Shown here: positions 1-7,997 of the stretch, piece by piece
How positions within the stretch are numbered: position 1 is the stretch's first letter
Layout: each line of letters opens with the position of its first letter
Translations under genes and position numbers: made by a program
NCBI GenBank assembly: GCA_014649575.1
Contig: BMTH01000002.1
Location: 62,001 to 126,000 of the forward strand
DNA length: 64,000 nucleotides
Origin: Streptomyces griseoincarnatus
GTDB lineage: Bacteria; Actinomycetota; Actinomycetes; Streptomycetales; Streptomycetaceae
Reading direction: 5' to 3'
The notes under the pieces: model-generated
Seen by the model: only the letters and a program-made list of their open reading frames with translations
Told to the model about the DNA's origin: nothing
Databases searched by the model: none

Positions 1-2
1 GC

Positions 3-761
3 GTCACGGAGAGCTCCCGGGCCAACCGGGGCTGGTGGGACCGCAACGCCGACGAGTACCAGAACGAGCACGGGACCTTCCTCGGCGACGACCGCTTCGT
101 GTGGGGCCCGGAGGGCCTGGACGAGGTGGAGGCGGAACTGCTCGGCCCGCCGGAGGAGCTGAAGGGGCGCGACGTCCTGGAGCTGGGCGCGGGCGCGGCG
201 CAGTGCTCGCGCTGGCTGGCCGCGCAGGGGGCGCGGCCGGTGGCGCTGGACATCTCGCACCGCCAGCTCCAGCACGCGCTGCGCATCGGCGGGGCGTTCC
301 CCCTCGTGTGCGCGGACGCGGGCGTGCTTCCTTTCGCCGACGCCTCCTTCGACCTGGCCTGCTCGGCGTACGGGGCGCTGCCCTTCGTCGCCGATCCGCG
401 GCTGGTGCTGCGGGAGGTGCACCGGGTGCTGCGTCCGGGCGGGCGGCTGGTGTTCTCCGTGACGCACCCGATCCGCTGGGCGTTCCCGGACGAGCCGGGC
501 CCGGAGGGGCTGAGCGTGTCCGGGTCGTACTTCGACCGCACGCCGTACGTGGAGCAGGACGACACCGGTCACGCGGTGTACGTCGAGCACCACAGGACGC
601 TCGGGGACCGGGTGCGTGACGTGGTCTCCTCCGGGTTCCGGCTGGTGGACCTCGTGGAGCCGGAGTGGCCGTCCTGGAACACCACCGAGTGGGGCGGCTG
701 GTCCCCGCTGCGCGGCAGCCTGATCCCCGGCACCGCGATCTTCGTGTGCGTACGGGACTGA
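3..761 (+). CDS. SAM-dependent methyltransferase, 5'-partial
   Basis: The reading frame is open to the left edge, so the start lies just outside the window. About 252 residues are visible. A class I Rossmann methyltransferase signature is present: motif I DVLELGAGAAQ at about residues 55-65 of the visible part, the acidic end of strand 2 (VALDIS), and the later DLACSAYGALPFV and LREVHRVLRPGGRLVFSV strands typical of Methyltransf_11/25 families. These use S-adenosylmethionine to methylate small molecules; the substrate cannot be read from sequence. It ends 4 nt before the helicase start, so the two genes are probably cotranscribed. Likely cytosolic. Confidence 0.85.
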   Translation, partial: VTESSRANRGWWDRNADEYQNEHGTFLGDDRFVWGPEGLDEVEAELLGPPEELKGRDVLELGAGAAQCSRWLAAQGARPVALDISHRQLQHALRIGGAFPLVCADAGVLPFADASFDLACSAYGALPFVADPRLVLREVHRVLRPGGRLVFSVTHPIRWAFPDEPGPEGLSVSGSYFDRTPYVEQDDTGHAVYVEHHRTLGDRVRDVVSSGFRLVDLVEPEWPSWNTTEWGGWSPLRGSLIPGTAIFVCVRD

Positions 762-765
762 GCGC

Positions 766-3700
766 GTGATCCGTCACGAGGCGCTGGAGTCCCTTCCGGT
801 GCGCGAGGCGCTGCCCTCGCTCGCCGGGGCGCTGGACGCGCACGGCACGTCGGTGCTGGTGGCACCGCCGGGCACCGGCAAGACGACCCTGGTGCCGCTG
901 GCGCTCGCCGGTCTGTGGGGCGCGGGCCCCACGCGGCGGGTGCTGGTCGCCGAACCCCGGCGGATCGCCGCCCGCGCGGCGGCGCGCCGGATGGCGTGGC
1001 TGCTGGGCGAGCGGGTCGGCGCCTCGGTCGGCTTCACCGTGCGCGGGGAGCGGGCCGTGGGGCGGGACACGCGCGTGGAGGTCGTCACGACCGGTGTGCT
1101 GCTGCAGCGGCTCCAGCGCGACCAGGAGCTGGCCGGGGTGGACGCGGTGGTCCTGGACGAGTGCCACGAACGGCATCTGGACGCCGACACCGCGGCGGCG
1201 TTCCTGTGGGACGTGCGCGAGACGCTGCGGCCCGACCTGCGGCTGGTGGCCGCGTCGGCGACGACGGACGCGGAGGGCTGGGCACGGCTGCTGGGCGGCG
1301 CGCCCGTGGTGGAGGCGCGGGGCGCCGCGCACCCGGTCGACGTGGTGTGGGCGCCGCCCCCGCGCGCGGTGCGTCCGCCGCACGGCATGTGGGTGGACCC
1401 GGCGCTGCTCATGCACGTGGCGGCGGTGGTACGGCGGGCCTTGGACGAGCGGCACGGCGATGTGCTGGTGTTCCTGCCGGGGGTCGGGGAGATCTCCCGG
1501 GTGGCCGGGATGCTGGGCGGCCTGTCCGGCGTGGACGTCCTCCAGGTGCACGGGCGTGCGCCGGCCGCCGTGCAGGACGCGGTGCTGGCACCCGGGGAGC
1601 GGCGGCGGGTGGTGCTGGCGACCTCGGTCGCGGAGTCCTCGCTGACGGTGCCGGGCGTACGGGTGGTGGTGGACTCGGGCCTCGCCCGCGAGCCGCGCGT
1701 CGACCACGCGCGGGGGCTGAGCGCGCTCGCGACGGTACGGGCCTCACGCGCCGCGGGACGCCAGCGGGCGGGTCGTGCAGGGCGCGAGGCGCCGGGTGCG
1801 GTGTACCGCTGCTGGGCGGCCGCGGAGGACGCGCGGCTTCCGTCGTACCCCTCCCCCGAGATCAAGGTGGCCGACCTGACGGCGTTCGCGCTCCAGGCGG
1901 CCTGCTGGGGCGACCCGGACGCCTCCGGCCTGGCCCTGATGGACCCTCCGCCGGGCGGCGCGATGGCGGCGGCCCGGGACGTCCTCACGGCGATCGACGC
2001 GGTACGGCCGGACGGCCGCCCCACGGAACGGGGCACCCGCCTGGCCCGCCTCGGCCTCCACCCGCGCCTGGGCCGCGCCCTCCTGGACGCGTCCCCGCGC
2101 GTGGGCGCCGCCCTCGCCTCCGAGGTCGTCGCCCTCCTCTCCGAGGAGCCACCCCGCGACTACGGCGACGACCTCCCCGCGGCCCTGCGCACAGCACGCC
2201 GGGGCGGCGACGGGTACGCGGCGCGCTGGCGGGCGGAGGTACGGAGGCTGCGGGGCGCCTTGTCCCAGGCGGAGGGAGCCGCAGGGCCGGGCGAGACCGC
2301 CGGTGGCGGGGTTTCCGGTCCGGACGACCCGGTGCGGGCGGTCGCCGGTGAAGCGTCGGCGGTCCCGGGGCATGCGGACGGCTCGTCCTCGCGCGAGGGG
2401 CTGGGCGGTACGGCCGGAACCGGCGCGGGTGCCTCGGCGCAGTCGGACGGTGCCGGAAGACGGTCGGCCGGGCCCGGAGGTCCGATCGGCTCGGGCACCA
2501 CCGAAGCGAAGGAACCCACGGCCGGTGAGCGGCAGACGGGCGAAGCATCCGGCCCGCAAGCCACGGCACCGTCCGACAGTGGCGCGGTGCCGGGAACCCG
2601 CGCCGGCGGAAGACGGTCCGCCGGGCCCGGAGGTCCGATCGGCTCGGGCACCACCGAAGCGAAGGAACCCACGGCCGGTGAGCGGCAGACGGGCGAAGCA
2701 TCCGGCCCGCAAGCCACGGCACCGTCGGACAGTGGCGCGGTGCCGGGGACCCGCGGTGGCGGAAGACGGTCGGCCGGGCGCGGGGGCGTGCCGGGAGCGG
2801 CGCCGCGCCCGGGCGGAATTTCCGACGTCGGGGCGGCCGGCCGTGGCGGTGACCTCGTGGCCGAGGAGCGGGCCGTCGGGCTCGTCGTGGCTCTCGCGTT
2901 CCCGGAGCGGGTGGCCCGGGCCGACGGGGGGTCATATCTGATGGTGGGCGGGACGCGCGCCGAGGTCGGGGCCGGGTCCGCGTTGCGTGGGGCCGAGTGG
3001 GTGGCCGTCGCCGTCGCCGACCGGCCCGTGGGGCGTGGGCACGCGCGCGTGCTGCTGGGGGCCGCCGTGGACGAGGACGTGGCGCGGTGGGCCGCGGGCA
3101 CGCTCCTCGACCGGCGTGAGGAGGTGCACTGGGCCGACGGGGACGTCGTGGCGCGCCGGGTCGAGCGGCTGGGGGCGGTCGAGCTGGCCGCGCGGCCGCT
3201 CACGGGCGCCGGCCCCGCGCCGGTGCGTGCCGCGCTGCTGGACGGCCTGCGCCGGGAGGGGTTCGGGCTGCTGCGGTGGCCGGCCGGGGCGGAGGTCCTG
3301 CGGCAGCGGCTGGCCTTCCTGCGCGCGCGGCTGGGCGAGCCGTGGCCGGACGTGTCCGACGAGGCGCTCCACGCGCGCGTGGACGAGTGGCTGGAGCCGG
3401 AGCTGAGCCGGGCGCGGCGCCGGGCCGACCTCGCGCGGATCGACGCCGGACAGGCGCTCGCGCGGCTGTTGCCGTGGGCGTCGGGCGAGGCGGCGCGCCT
3501 CGACGAGCTGGCGCCCGAGCGGATCACCGTGCCCAGCGGGTCGGCCGTCCGTGTCGACTGGTCCGACCCGGAGCGGCCGGTGCTCGCTGTGAAGCTGCAG
3601 GAGATGTTCGGGCTGCAGGAGTCGCCCACGGTGGCCGGGGTGCCGCTGCTGGTGCACCTGCTGTCCCCGGCCGGGCGGCCCGCCGCGGTCACCGCCGACC

Positions 3701-3834
3701 TCGCCTCCTTCTGGCGCGAGGGCTACCAGCAGGTGCGGGCGGAGCTGCGCGGCCGGTACCCGAAGCACCCCTGGCCGGAGGACCCGGCCACCGCGCGGCC
3801 CACCCGCCACACCAACGCGCGTTCGCGCGGGTAG
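766..3834 (+). CDS. hrpB: ATP-dependent helicase, HrpB type
   Basis: A 1022-residue DEAH/RHA-type helicase starting at GTG 4 nt after the methyltransferase stop. Walker A is GTGKTT at residues 36-41, the DEAH-like box is DECH at 131-134, motif III is SATT near 164, and motif VI is QRAGRAGR near 336. The C-terminal third matches the HrpB_C region, which defines the family. HrpB proteins are usually about 820-850 residues; the excess here is a Gly/Pro/Ala-rich linker at about residues 490-695 containing a perfect-frame 51-residue tandem repeat. The cellular RNA or DNA substrate of HrpB is not settled. It ends 16 bp from the convergent transglycosylase. Confidence 0.9.
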   Translation: MIRHEALESLPVREALPSLAGALDAHGTSVLVAPPGTGKTTLVPLALAGLWGAGPTRRVLVAEPRRIAARAAARRMAWLLGERVGASVGFTVRGERAVGRDTRVEVVTTGVLLQRLQRDQELAGVDAVVLDECHERHLDADTAAAFLWDVRETLRPDLRLVAASATTDAEGWARLLGGAPVVEARGAAHPVDVVWAPPPRAVRPPHGMWVDPALLMHVAAVVRRALDERHGDVLVFLPGVGEISRVAGMLGGLSGVDVLQVHGRAPAAVQDAVLAPGERRRVVLATSVAESSLTVPGVRVVVDSGLAREPRVDHARGLSALATVRASRAAGRQRAGRAGREAPGAVYRCWAAAEDARLPSYPSPEIKVADLTAFALQAACWGDPDASGLALMDPPPGGAMAAARDVLTAIDAVRPDGRPTERGTRLARLGLHPRLGRALLDASPRVGAALASEVVALLSEEPPRDYGDDLPAALRTARRGGDGYAARWRAEVRRLRGALSQAEGAAGPGETAGGGVSGPDDPVRAVAGEASAVPGHADGSSSREGLGGTAGTGAGASAQSDGAGRRSAGPGGPIGSGTTEAKEPTAGERQTGEASGPQATAPSDSGAVPGTRAGGRRSAGPGGPIGSGTTEAKEPTAGERQTGEASGPQATAPSDSGAVPGTRGGGRRSAGRGGVPGAAPRPGGISDVGAAGRGGDLVAEERAVGLVVALAFPERVARADGGSYLMVGGTRAEVGAGSALRGAEWVAVAVADRPVGRGHARVLLGAAVDEDVARWAAGTLLDRREEVHWADGDVVARRVERLGAVELAARPLTGAGPAPVRAALLDGLRREGFGLLRWPAGAEVLRQRLAFLRARLGEPWPDVSDEALHARVDEWLEPELSRARRRADLARIDAGQALARLLPWASGEAARLDELAPERITVPSGSAVRVDWSDPERPVLAVKLQEMFGLQESPTVAGVPLLVHLLSPAGRPAAVTADLASFWREGYQQVRAELRGRYPKHPWPEDPATARPTRHTNARSRG
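2455..2760 (+). repeat. 153-bp tandem duplication inside hrpB
   Basis: Two adjacent near-identical units occupy 2455-2607 and 2608-2760, each beginning GGAAGACGGTC and ending before the next GGAAGACGGT. A third unit starts at 2761 but diverges after about 20 bp. The period is 153 bp, exactly 51 codons, so the frame is kept. The encoded segment is low-complexity (RRSAGPGGPIGSGTTEAKEP and similar) and sits in the linker between the helicase core and the HrpB C-terminal domain. The few differences between units suggest recent unequal exchange or slippage. Confidence 0.95.
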
Positions 3835-3850
3835 CGGGCAGGGCGTCGGT

Positions 3851-5635
3851 TCAGGCGGCCGGGGTCTCCGACGGCTCGGTGGACGGGTCCGTCGAGGGGT
3901 CAGGGTCCGCCGACGGGTCCGGGTCGGGGCTCGGTGTGGCGGCCGGCTCCACGGTCAGCTCCACCTCAAGAGTGGCGCCGCCCGCCGTGGTGAGGCGGAG
4001 CAGGAACGTGCCGGCGGTTCCGTCCGCGTACAGCTTCGGCAGGGTCAGCTGTCCGTCCGGGCCGGTCCTCAGACCGGTCAGGGTGCGGATTGCCTTGCCG
4101 TCGGCGTCCTTGAAGTAGGGGCCCTTGTCGTTCTCGGCGGGGTCGTCGGCGGACGTCACGAGCTTCGCGGTGACGGCGACCTTCCCGGCGGCCTCACCGC
4201 CGTAGGTGGCCTTGACCTCGACCGGCTCGGCGAACTCGCCGCCCGCGACGCAGGTCAGTTCCTTCTCGCCGACACGGGTGAGGGCGTCGGCGACGCGCTG
4301 GGTGACCGTCACCTTGTAGGGGACGCCCTTGACGGAGCGGCCGGCCACAGCCGCCTGGACGGCGAACGCGCCGGTCTTCTCCCCCGCCTGCAGCGCGGGC
4401 GCCACCGCGACGCCGGACGCGTCGGTCGTCACGGTCGCCACGCTCTCGCCGCCGGCGAAGGTGGTGTCCGTGTCGCCGACGATCGTGAAGCGGATCCGCA
4501 CCTTGGCGACCGCCTTGCCCGCCTCCGTCTCCGCGCGCGTCGAGATGCGCTCGGCGAAGGTGTGGCCCGCCATGGCGGTGAGGGTGCCGGTGCCGGCGTC
4601 CTCCAGGTGGTGCACCGTGTCGGTGGGCGTCGGCGGGGTGGACGGCGGAGGCGTGGTGGGCGGCGGAGGCGTGGTGGGCGGCGCGCTCGGGCTGCCGGTG
4701 CCGGGTGCGGACGGGCTGGGCGACGGCCGGGAACCGGAGGGCTTGCCGGGCCGCGCCGGCGGGGTGGTGCCCGGCGCGGACGGCGTGACACCGGGGCGTG
4801 CGTCGCTGCGGTCCTCGGGCAGGGCGCCGGTGCCGTCGGGGATCTCGTGGGTGCCCTTGCGGTAGTACTCCAGCCACGACAGGACGGTGTTCAGGTACTC
4901 CGTCGAGTTGTTGTAACTGAGGATCGCCTTGCGCAGGTCGCCCGGCTCCGAGAGGTCCCAGTCGAAGCGGCACAGGTAGTGGCCGGCGGCGAGGGCGGCG
5001 TCGTAGATGTTGTTGGGGTCCTTGCGGCCGTCGCCGTTGCCGTCGCGGCCCGCCCAGGACCACGTGGAGGGGATGAACTGCATCGGTCCCACGGCCTGGT
5101 CGTACATCCGGTTGCCGTCGTAGGCGCCGTTGTCGGTGTCGCGGATGAGGGCGAAGCCGTTGCCGTCGAGCTGGGGGCCGAGGATCGGCGTGACGGTGGT
5201 GCCGTCGGCGGTGACCCGGCCGCCGCGCGCCTGACCGGACTCCACCTTGCCGATGGCGGCGAGGAGTTGCCAGGGCAGGTTGCAGCCGGCCTTCTTCTCG
5301 CGCAGCGCCGCCTCCGCCTTCTTGTAGGCGTCCAGGACGGTCGCGGGTATGCCGGCCTCGGCGGCGCTCCGGTCGCCCGCCTCGCCGGAGCCCGCGGAGG
5401 GCGACGGGGCGGGGCTGTTGAGGGGCGGCAGGTCCGTGTAGTACGGCGAGTTGCCGGTCGCGCTGTCGTCGGCCGCCGTGTCGGGCGCGGAGGTGGCGTC
5501 GCCGGTGTTCTGTCTGCCCTGGTCGTCGACCGTGGCGCCGGGAGCCTGGGACGCGGACAGGGCCGCCACCGCTGCCGCGGCGACGGCGGTGGTTGCCGCT
5601 CCCTTGCGCAGCCGCCTGCCGATGTGCGCCGCCAT
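3851..5635 (-). CDS. secreted lytic transglycosylase with proline-rich linker and Ig-like tail
   Basis: A 594-residue exported protein. The N-terminus is basic then Ala-rich (residues 1-35), a typical secretion signal. Residues about 95-270 resemble the SLT_2/MltB-type lytic transglycosylase domain: the putative catalytic Glu is E132 in AAIGKVESG, followed by AVGPMQFIPSTW, and DPNNIYDAALAAGHYLC. Such enzymes cut the MurNAc-GlcNAc bond of peptidoglycan. A Pro/Ser/Gly-rich spacer (about 275-335) leads to two beta-rich repeats with VTVT strands that look like Ig-fold domains, then an acidic Asp/Pro/Ser tail. The start ATG is the only good one before the signal peptide. It is convergent with hrpB. 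Confidence 0.88.
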   Translation of the reverse strand: MAAHIGRRLRKGAATTAVAAAAVAALSASQAPGATVDDQGRQNTGDATSAPDTAADDSATGNSPYYTDLPPLNSPAPSPSAGSGEAGDRSAAEAGIPATVLDAYKKAEAALREKKAGCNLPWQLLAAIGKVESGQARGGRVTADGTTVTPILGPQLDGNGFALIRDTDNGAYDGNRMYDQAVGPMQFIPSTWSWAGRDGNGDGRKDPNNIYDAALAAGHYLCRFDWDLSEPGDLRKAILSYNNSTEYLNTVLSWLEYYRKGTHEIPDGTGALPEDRSDARPGVTPSAPGTTPPARPGKPSGSRPSPSPSAPGTGSPSAPPTTPPPPTTPPPSTPPTPTDTVHHLEDAGTGTLTAMAGHTFAERISTRAETEAGKAVAKVRIRFTIVGDTDTTFAGGESVATVTTDASGVAVAPALQAGEKTGAFAVQAAVAGRSVKGVPYKVTVTQRVADALTRVGEKELTCVAGGEFAEPVEVKATYGGEAAGKVAVTAKLVTSADDPAENDKGPYFKDADGKAIRTLTGLRTGPDGQLTLPKLYADGTAGTFLLRLTTAGGATLEVELTVEPAATPSPDPDPSADPDPSTDPSTEPSETPAA

Positions 5636-5957
5636 AGAGTGAACCCCTCCCCGCGGGCGCTGTGGGCGCCCTTCACCTGTACCGCGTTCGCCCTGTTGTG
5701 ACGATCTGCCCGTCCCGCCGGTTGCCCTGGGATGCGGAACCGGATCGACGACCCTCGCGACCCTACGACAACTTCCCTTGCACGGACACCCGTTGATGCC
5801 CGATATTCACCGGTTGACCATCTTCTCGTCCAGGCGGTTCACAGGGCGGCCGACCGCCGCGCCCCGGTCTGCCGAATACTGAGGTCCGCCCGCGCCCGCC
5901 GCCTTACGGCCGACGCGTCCGGGCACACCCGGTCGATCCCCGCTGCGAGGAGTTCCG
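5636..5957. other. divergent intergenic region, transglycosylase / DUF4184
   Basis: These 322 bp separate two divergent genes and must carry both promoters. A short hairpin (GGGCGC at 5655-5660 with GCGCCC at 5666-5671) lies in the presumed 5' leader of the transglycosylase, close to its ribosome binding site. Because some actinobacterial wall hydrolases are governed by ydaO-type c-di-AMP riboswitches I looked for that motif and did not find a convincing match. A GCGAGGAG Shine-Dalgarno-like run precedes the TTG start at 5958. I see no gene in the stretch. Confidence 0.5.
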
Positions 5958-6821
5958 TTGCCCTTCACACTCAGCCACGCGGCGGCGGTGCTGCCCGCCG
6001 TCCGCGCCGACGGCACGGGGCGCGGCCCGCTGGTCCCGGCGGTGCTGGTCGCGGGCAGCTTCGCGCCCGACATGACCTATTACGCGGCCAGTGTCGTGTC
6101 CGGGGCGATGGAGTTCGGCGACGTGACGCACGCGGGGTGGGGGGTGTTCACCGTGGACGTGGTCATCGCCTGGGCGCTGGTGGGGCTGTGGCTGCTGGTG
6201 CGGGAGCCCTTAGTGGCGCTGCTGCCGCGGGCCCGTCAGGGGCGGGTGGCGGCGCTGACGCGCTGCGGGGCGCCCCGGGAGCGCGTACGGGCGTCGCTGG
6301 TGGCGCGCTGGTACCTGTCCGCCGTGCTGGGTGGTCTGACGCACGTCGTGTGGGACGCGTTCACCCATCACGACCGCTGGGGCACACGGCTGATCCCGGT
6401 GCTGGGCGAGGAGATCGGCGGTTCGCCGGTGTTCTGGTACGCGCAGTACGGCAGTTCGCTGCTGGCCGCGGTCGTCCTCGTGGTGTTCACGGTGCGGGCG
6501 CTGCGGCGTGCGGTCCCCGGGAGCGCGGTGCCCTCGGGGGTGCCGGTGCTGTCGGCTCGCGACCGGTGGGGAGCCGTCGTGCTGCTCGCCGGGTGCGCGG
6601 TGGCCGCGGCGGTCCCGCGGGCCGCCCGGTGGTGGGACTACTGGGGTCACATGGCGAAGCCCTATGAGCTGATCCCGACCGTCTGTTTCGGCGCGGGCGC
6701 GGGGCTGGTGGCCACGCTCCCGGTGTACGCGGTCGCCGTCAGGGTGCGGCGTCGGGTCCCGGCCACGGAGGGCCCTGCGGACGCGGGTACGCGGGAGCCG
6801 GACCGTACGGCCGCACACTGA
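5958..6821 (+). CDS. DUF4184 family membrane protein
   Basis: The start is TTG at 5958, supported by GAGGAG about 8 nt upstream and by the family-typical opening MPFTLSHAAAVLPAV. The 287-residue product has several hydrophobic segments (around residues 20-45, 50-75, 110-135, 155-180, 205-225 and 245-270), so it is an integral membrane protein. The early SHAA and the THVVWDAFTHHDRWG segment carry the conserved His/Asp residues of DUF4184, reminiscent of metal-dependent membrane hydrolases, but no function is established. Its last 83 nt overlap the 3' end of the gene on the opposite strand. Confidence 0.8.
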   Translation: MPFTLSHAAAVLPAVRADGTGRGPLVPAVLVAGSFAPDMTYYAASVVSGAMEFGDVTHAGWGVFTVDVVIAWALVGLWLLVREPLVALLPRARQGRVAALTRCGAPRERVRASLVARWYLSAVLGGLTHVVWDAFTHHDRWGTRLIPVLGEEIGGSPVFWYAQYGSSLLAAVVLVVFTVRALRRAVPGSAVPSGVPVLSARDRWGAVVLLAGCAVAAAVPRAARWWDYWGHMAKPYELIPTVCFGAGAGLVATLPVYAVAVRVRRRVPATEGPADAGTREPDRTAAH

Positions 6822-7185
6822 GGGTCTCGCTCGCCGCGACGAACACGGTGACCGTGCGGACCGGGCGGGGCCTGGGCAGCAGGGTGAGGACGAGGGTGAG
6901 GTAGGCGCGGGCGAGCTCGGCCCACAGCCGCCACGGGGGCTGGTCGGTTCCCGTGCCCTGGGCGGCGGGGGTGCGGCCGGTTCTCCACCGGCCGTCGGTG
7001 ACGCGCCGGCCGAGCCGGACGGCGGTGTCGCGGAACGCGGCCGTGAGGCCGCCGGGGATGCGGGCGGTACTTGCGGCGGCCGCGAAGACCGGGACCGGCG
7101 GAAACGCCTGGGTGGTGGGTCCGTCGGCGTCGGCCTGCGGGGGTGCCGCTCTGCGGTGAAGCATGCGTATACCCATGCTTGGCAT
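6739..7185 (-). CDS. conserved-looking small hypothetical protein
   Basis: An open frame of up to 148 residues with a strong G/C bias at third codon positions through its length, which is why I accept it as coding. Three in-frame ATG codons at 7185, 7176 and 7164 could be the start; the sequence gives no decisive ribosome binding site. The product is Pro/Ala-rich at the start, has a hydrophobic WAELARAYLTLVLTLLP segment in the middle, then VRTVTVFVAASETLSVRPYG. That could be one membrane-associated helix. No domain recognised. It overlaps the end of the DUF4184 gene tail to tail by 83 nt. Confidence 0.55.
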   Translation of the reverse strand: MPSMGIRMLHRRAAPPQADADGPTTQAFPPVPVFAAAASTARIPGGLTAAFRDTAVRLGRRVTDGRWRTGRTPAAQGTGTDQPPWRLWAELARAYLTLVLTLLPRPRPVRTVTVFVAASETLSVRPYGPAPAYPRPQGPPWPGPDAAP

Positions 7186-7950
7186 GCTGGCCGCCCACCC
7201 CGCCGCGGGCTCCCCTGCGGGGGCCAGGCGAGTGAAGAACAGAAGCCCGACGAGCGCCGGGACACTCTCAAGGATGGCCTCTGGCCTGGGGTTATGCCCG
7301 CACGGGGACGCTCCGTGGGGCATGGGGGGGGGCGCCGACCGGCTCGGCGGGGGCGTACGCCCGCCCTGCGAGCGCCGGACGCGTGTCGGTCGCACGGCGA
7401 ACGGGGCGGGCAGACGGCTGACCGGAGGCCGCGCACCGGCACAGGCGGGGATGCCACGCTCCTGGCGGCCACTGCCGAGCGGGGCGCAGTCGCGGAGTTC
7501 CTTCCGGTCGCGCGACGCCGAGCGGGGCGGGGGCGCCCCCGGGCGGCACGCGAGCGGCCGACCGCACGCTCCTCGGGACCATCGGCCGCCTGCCGGCGGC
7601 GTGGGCGGGCTGGACCGATGCCCGTCCGGACACCTTCCCGGCGGCACAGTCGCCAAGGTCGCCCGACGGATGCCCACCGGACGCCACGCGGCGGCATGCG
7701 CGGGCCGCGGCCCTCGAAGCTGATCGCCCTTGAGCCGGTCGACCAGCCGGACCACCCGCTCGGTCTTGTTACGGCCGACGACCGCCCGGTGCGGCAGCCG
7801 GGTCAGCACGTTGCGTGACTGCCGAGTGGGCGCTGCCCCCGAGCCGTCACCCGCCGCACGGCGACAACCAGGGCCGGGGCGCACCCGGACGGCACCCGCG
7901 CGGGCGGGGGGGGCGGCACAAGCCTTCCGGTGAGGCCCCCTGAACGCACA
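7186..7950. other. gene-poor stretch upstream of the hypothetical gene
   Basis: About 765 bp in which several long frames are open only because of high GC. None shows consistent third-position bias, a ribosome binding site and a recognisable product together. A minus-strand frame contiguous with the 148-residue gene contains a hydrophobic patch (ESVPALVGLLFFTRL) near 7215-7275, so a longer form of that gene cannot be fully excluded. The region could be a decayed gene or a long 5' regulatory region. Confidence 0.4.
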
Positions 7951-7982
7951 TGCCGGGCGCGGCTGCACGACCGCGCCCGGCA
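7951..7982 (-). terminator. polA terminator hairpin
   Basis: A perfect 12-bp inverted repeat (TGCCGGGCGCGG at 7951-7962 with CCGCGCCCGGCA at 7971-7982, 8-nt loop) sits 16 bp past the polA stop. There is no U-run, as is usual for Streptomyces terminators. Confidence 0.8.
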
Positions 7983-7997
7983 CCGCACCGCGGCACC

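Noticed and set aside
5636..5800. ydaO-type c-di-AMP riboswitch upstream of the transglycosylase
   Set aside because: The expected conserved core was not found; only a small hairpin near the start is present.
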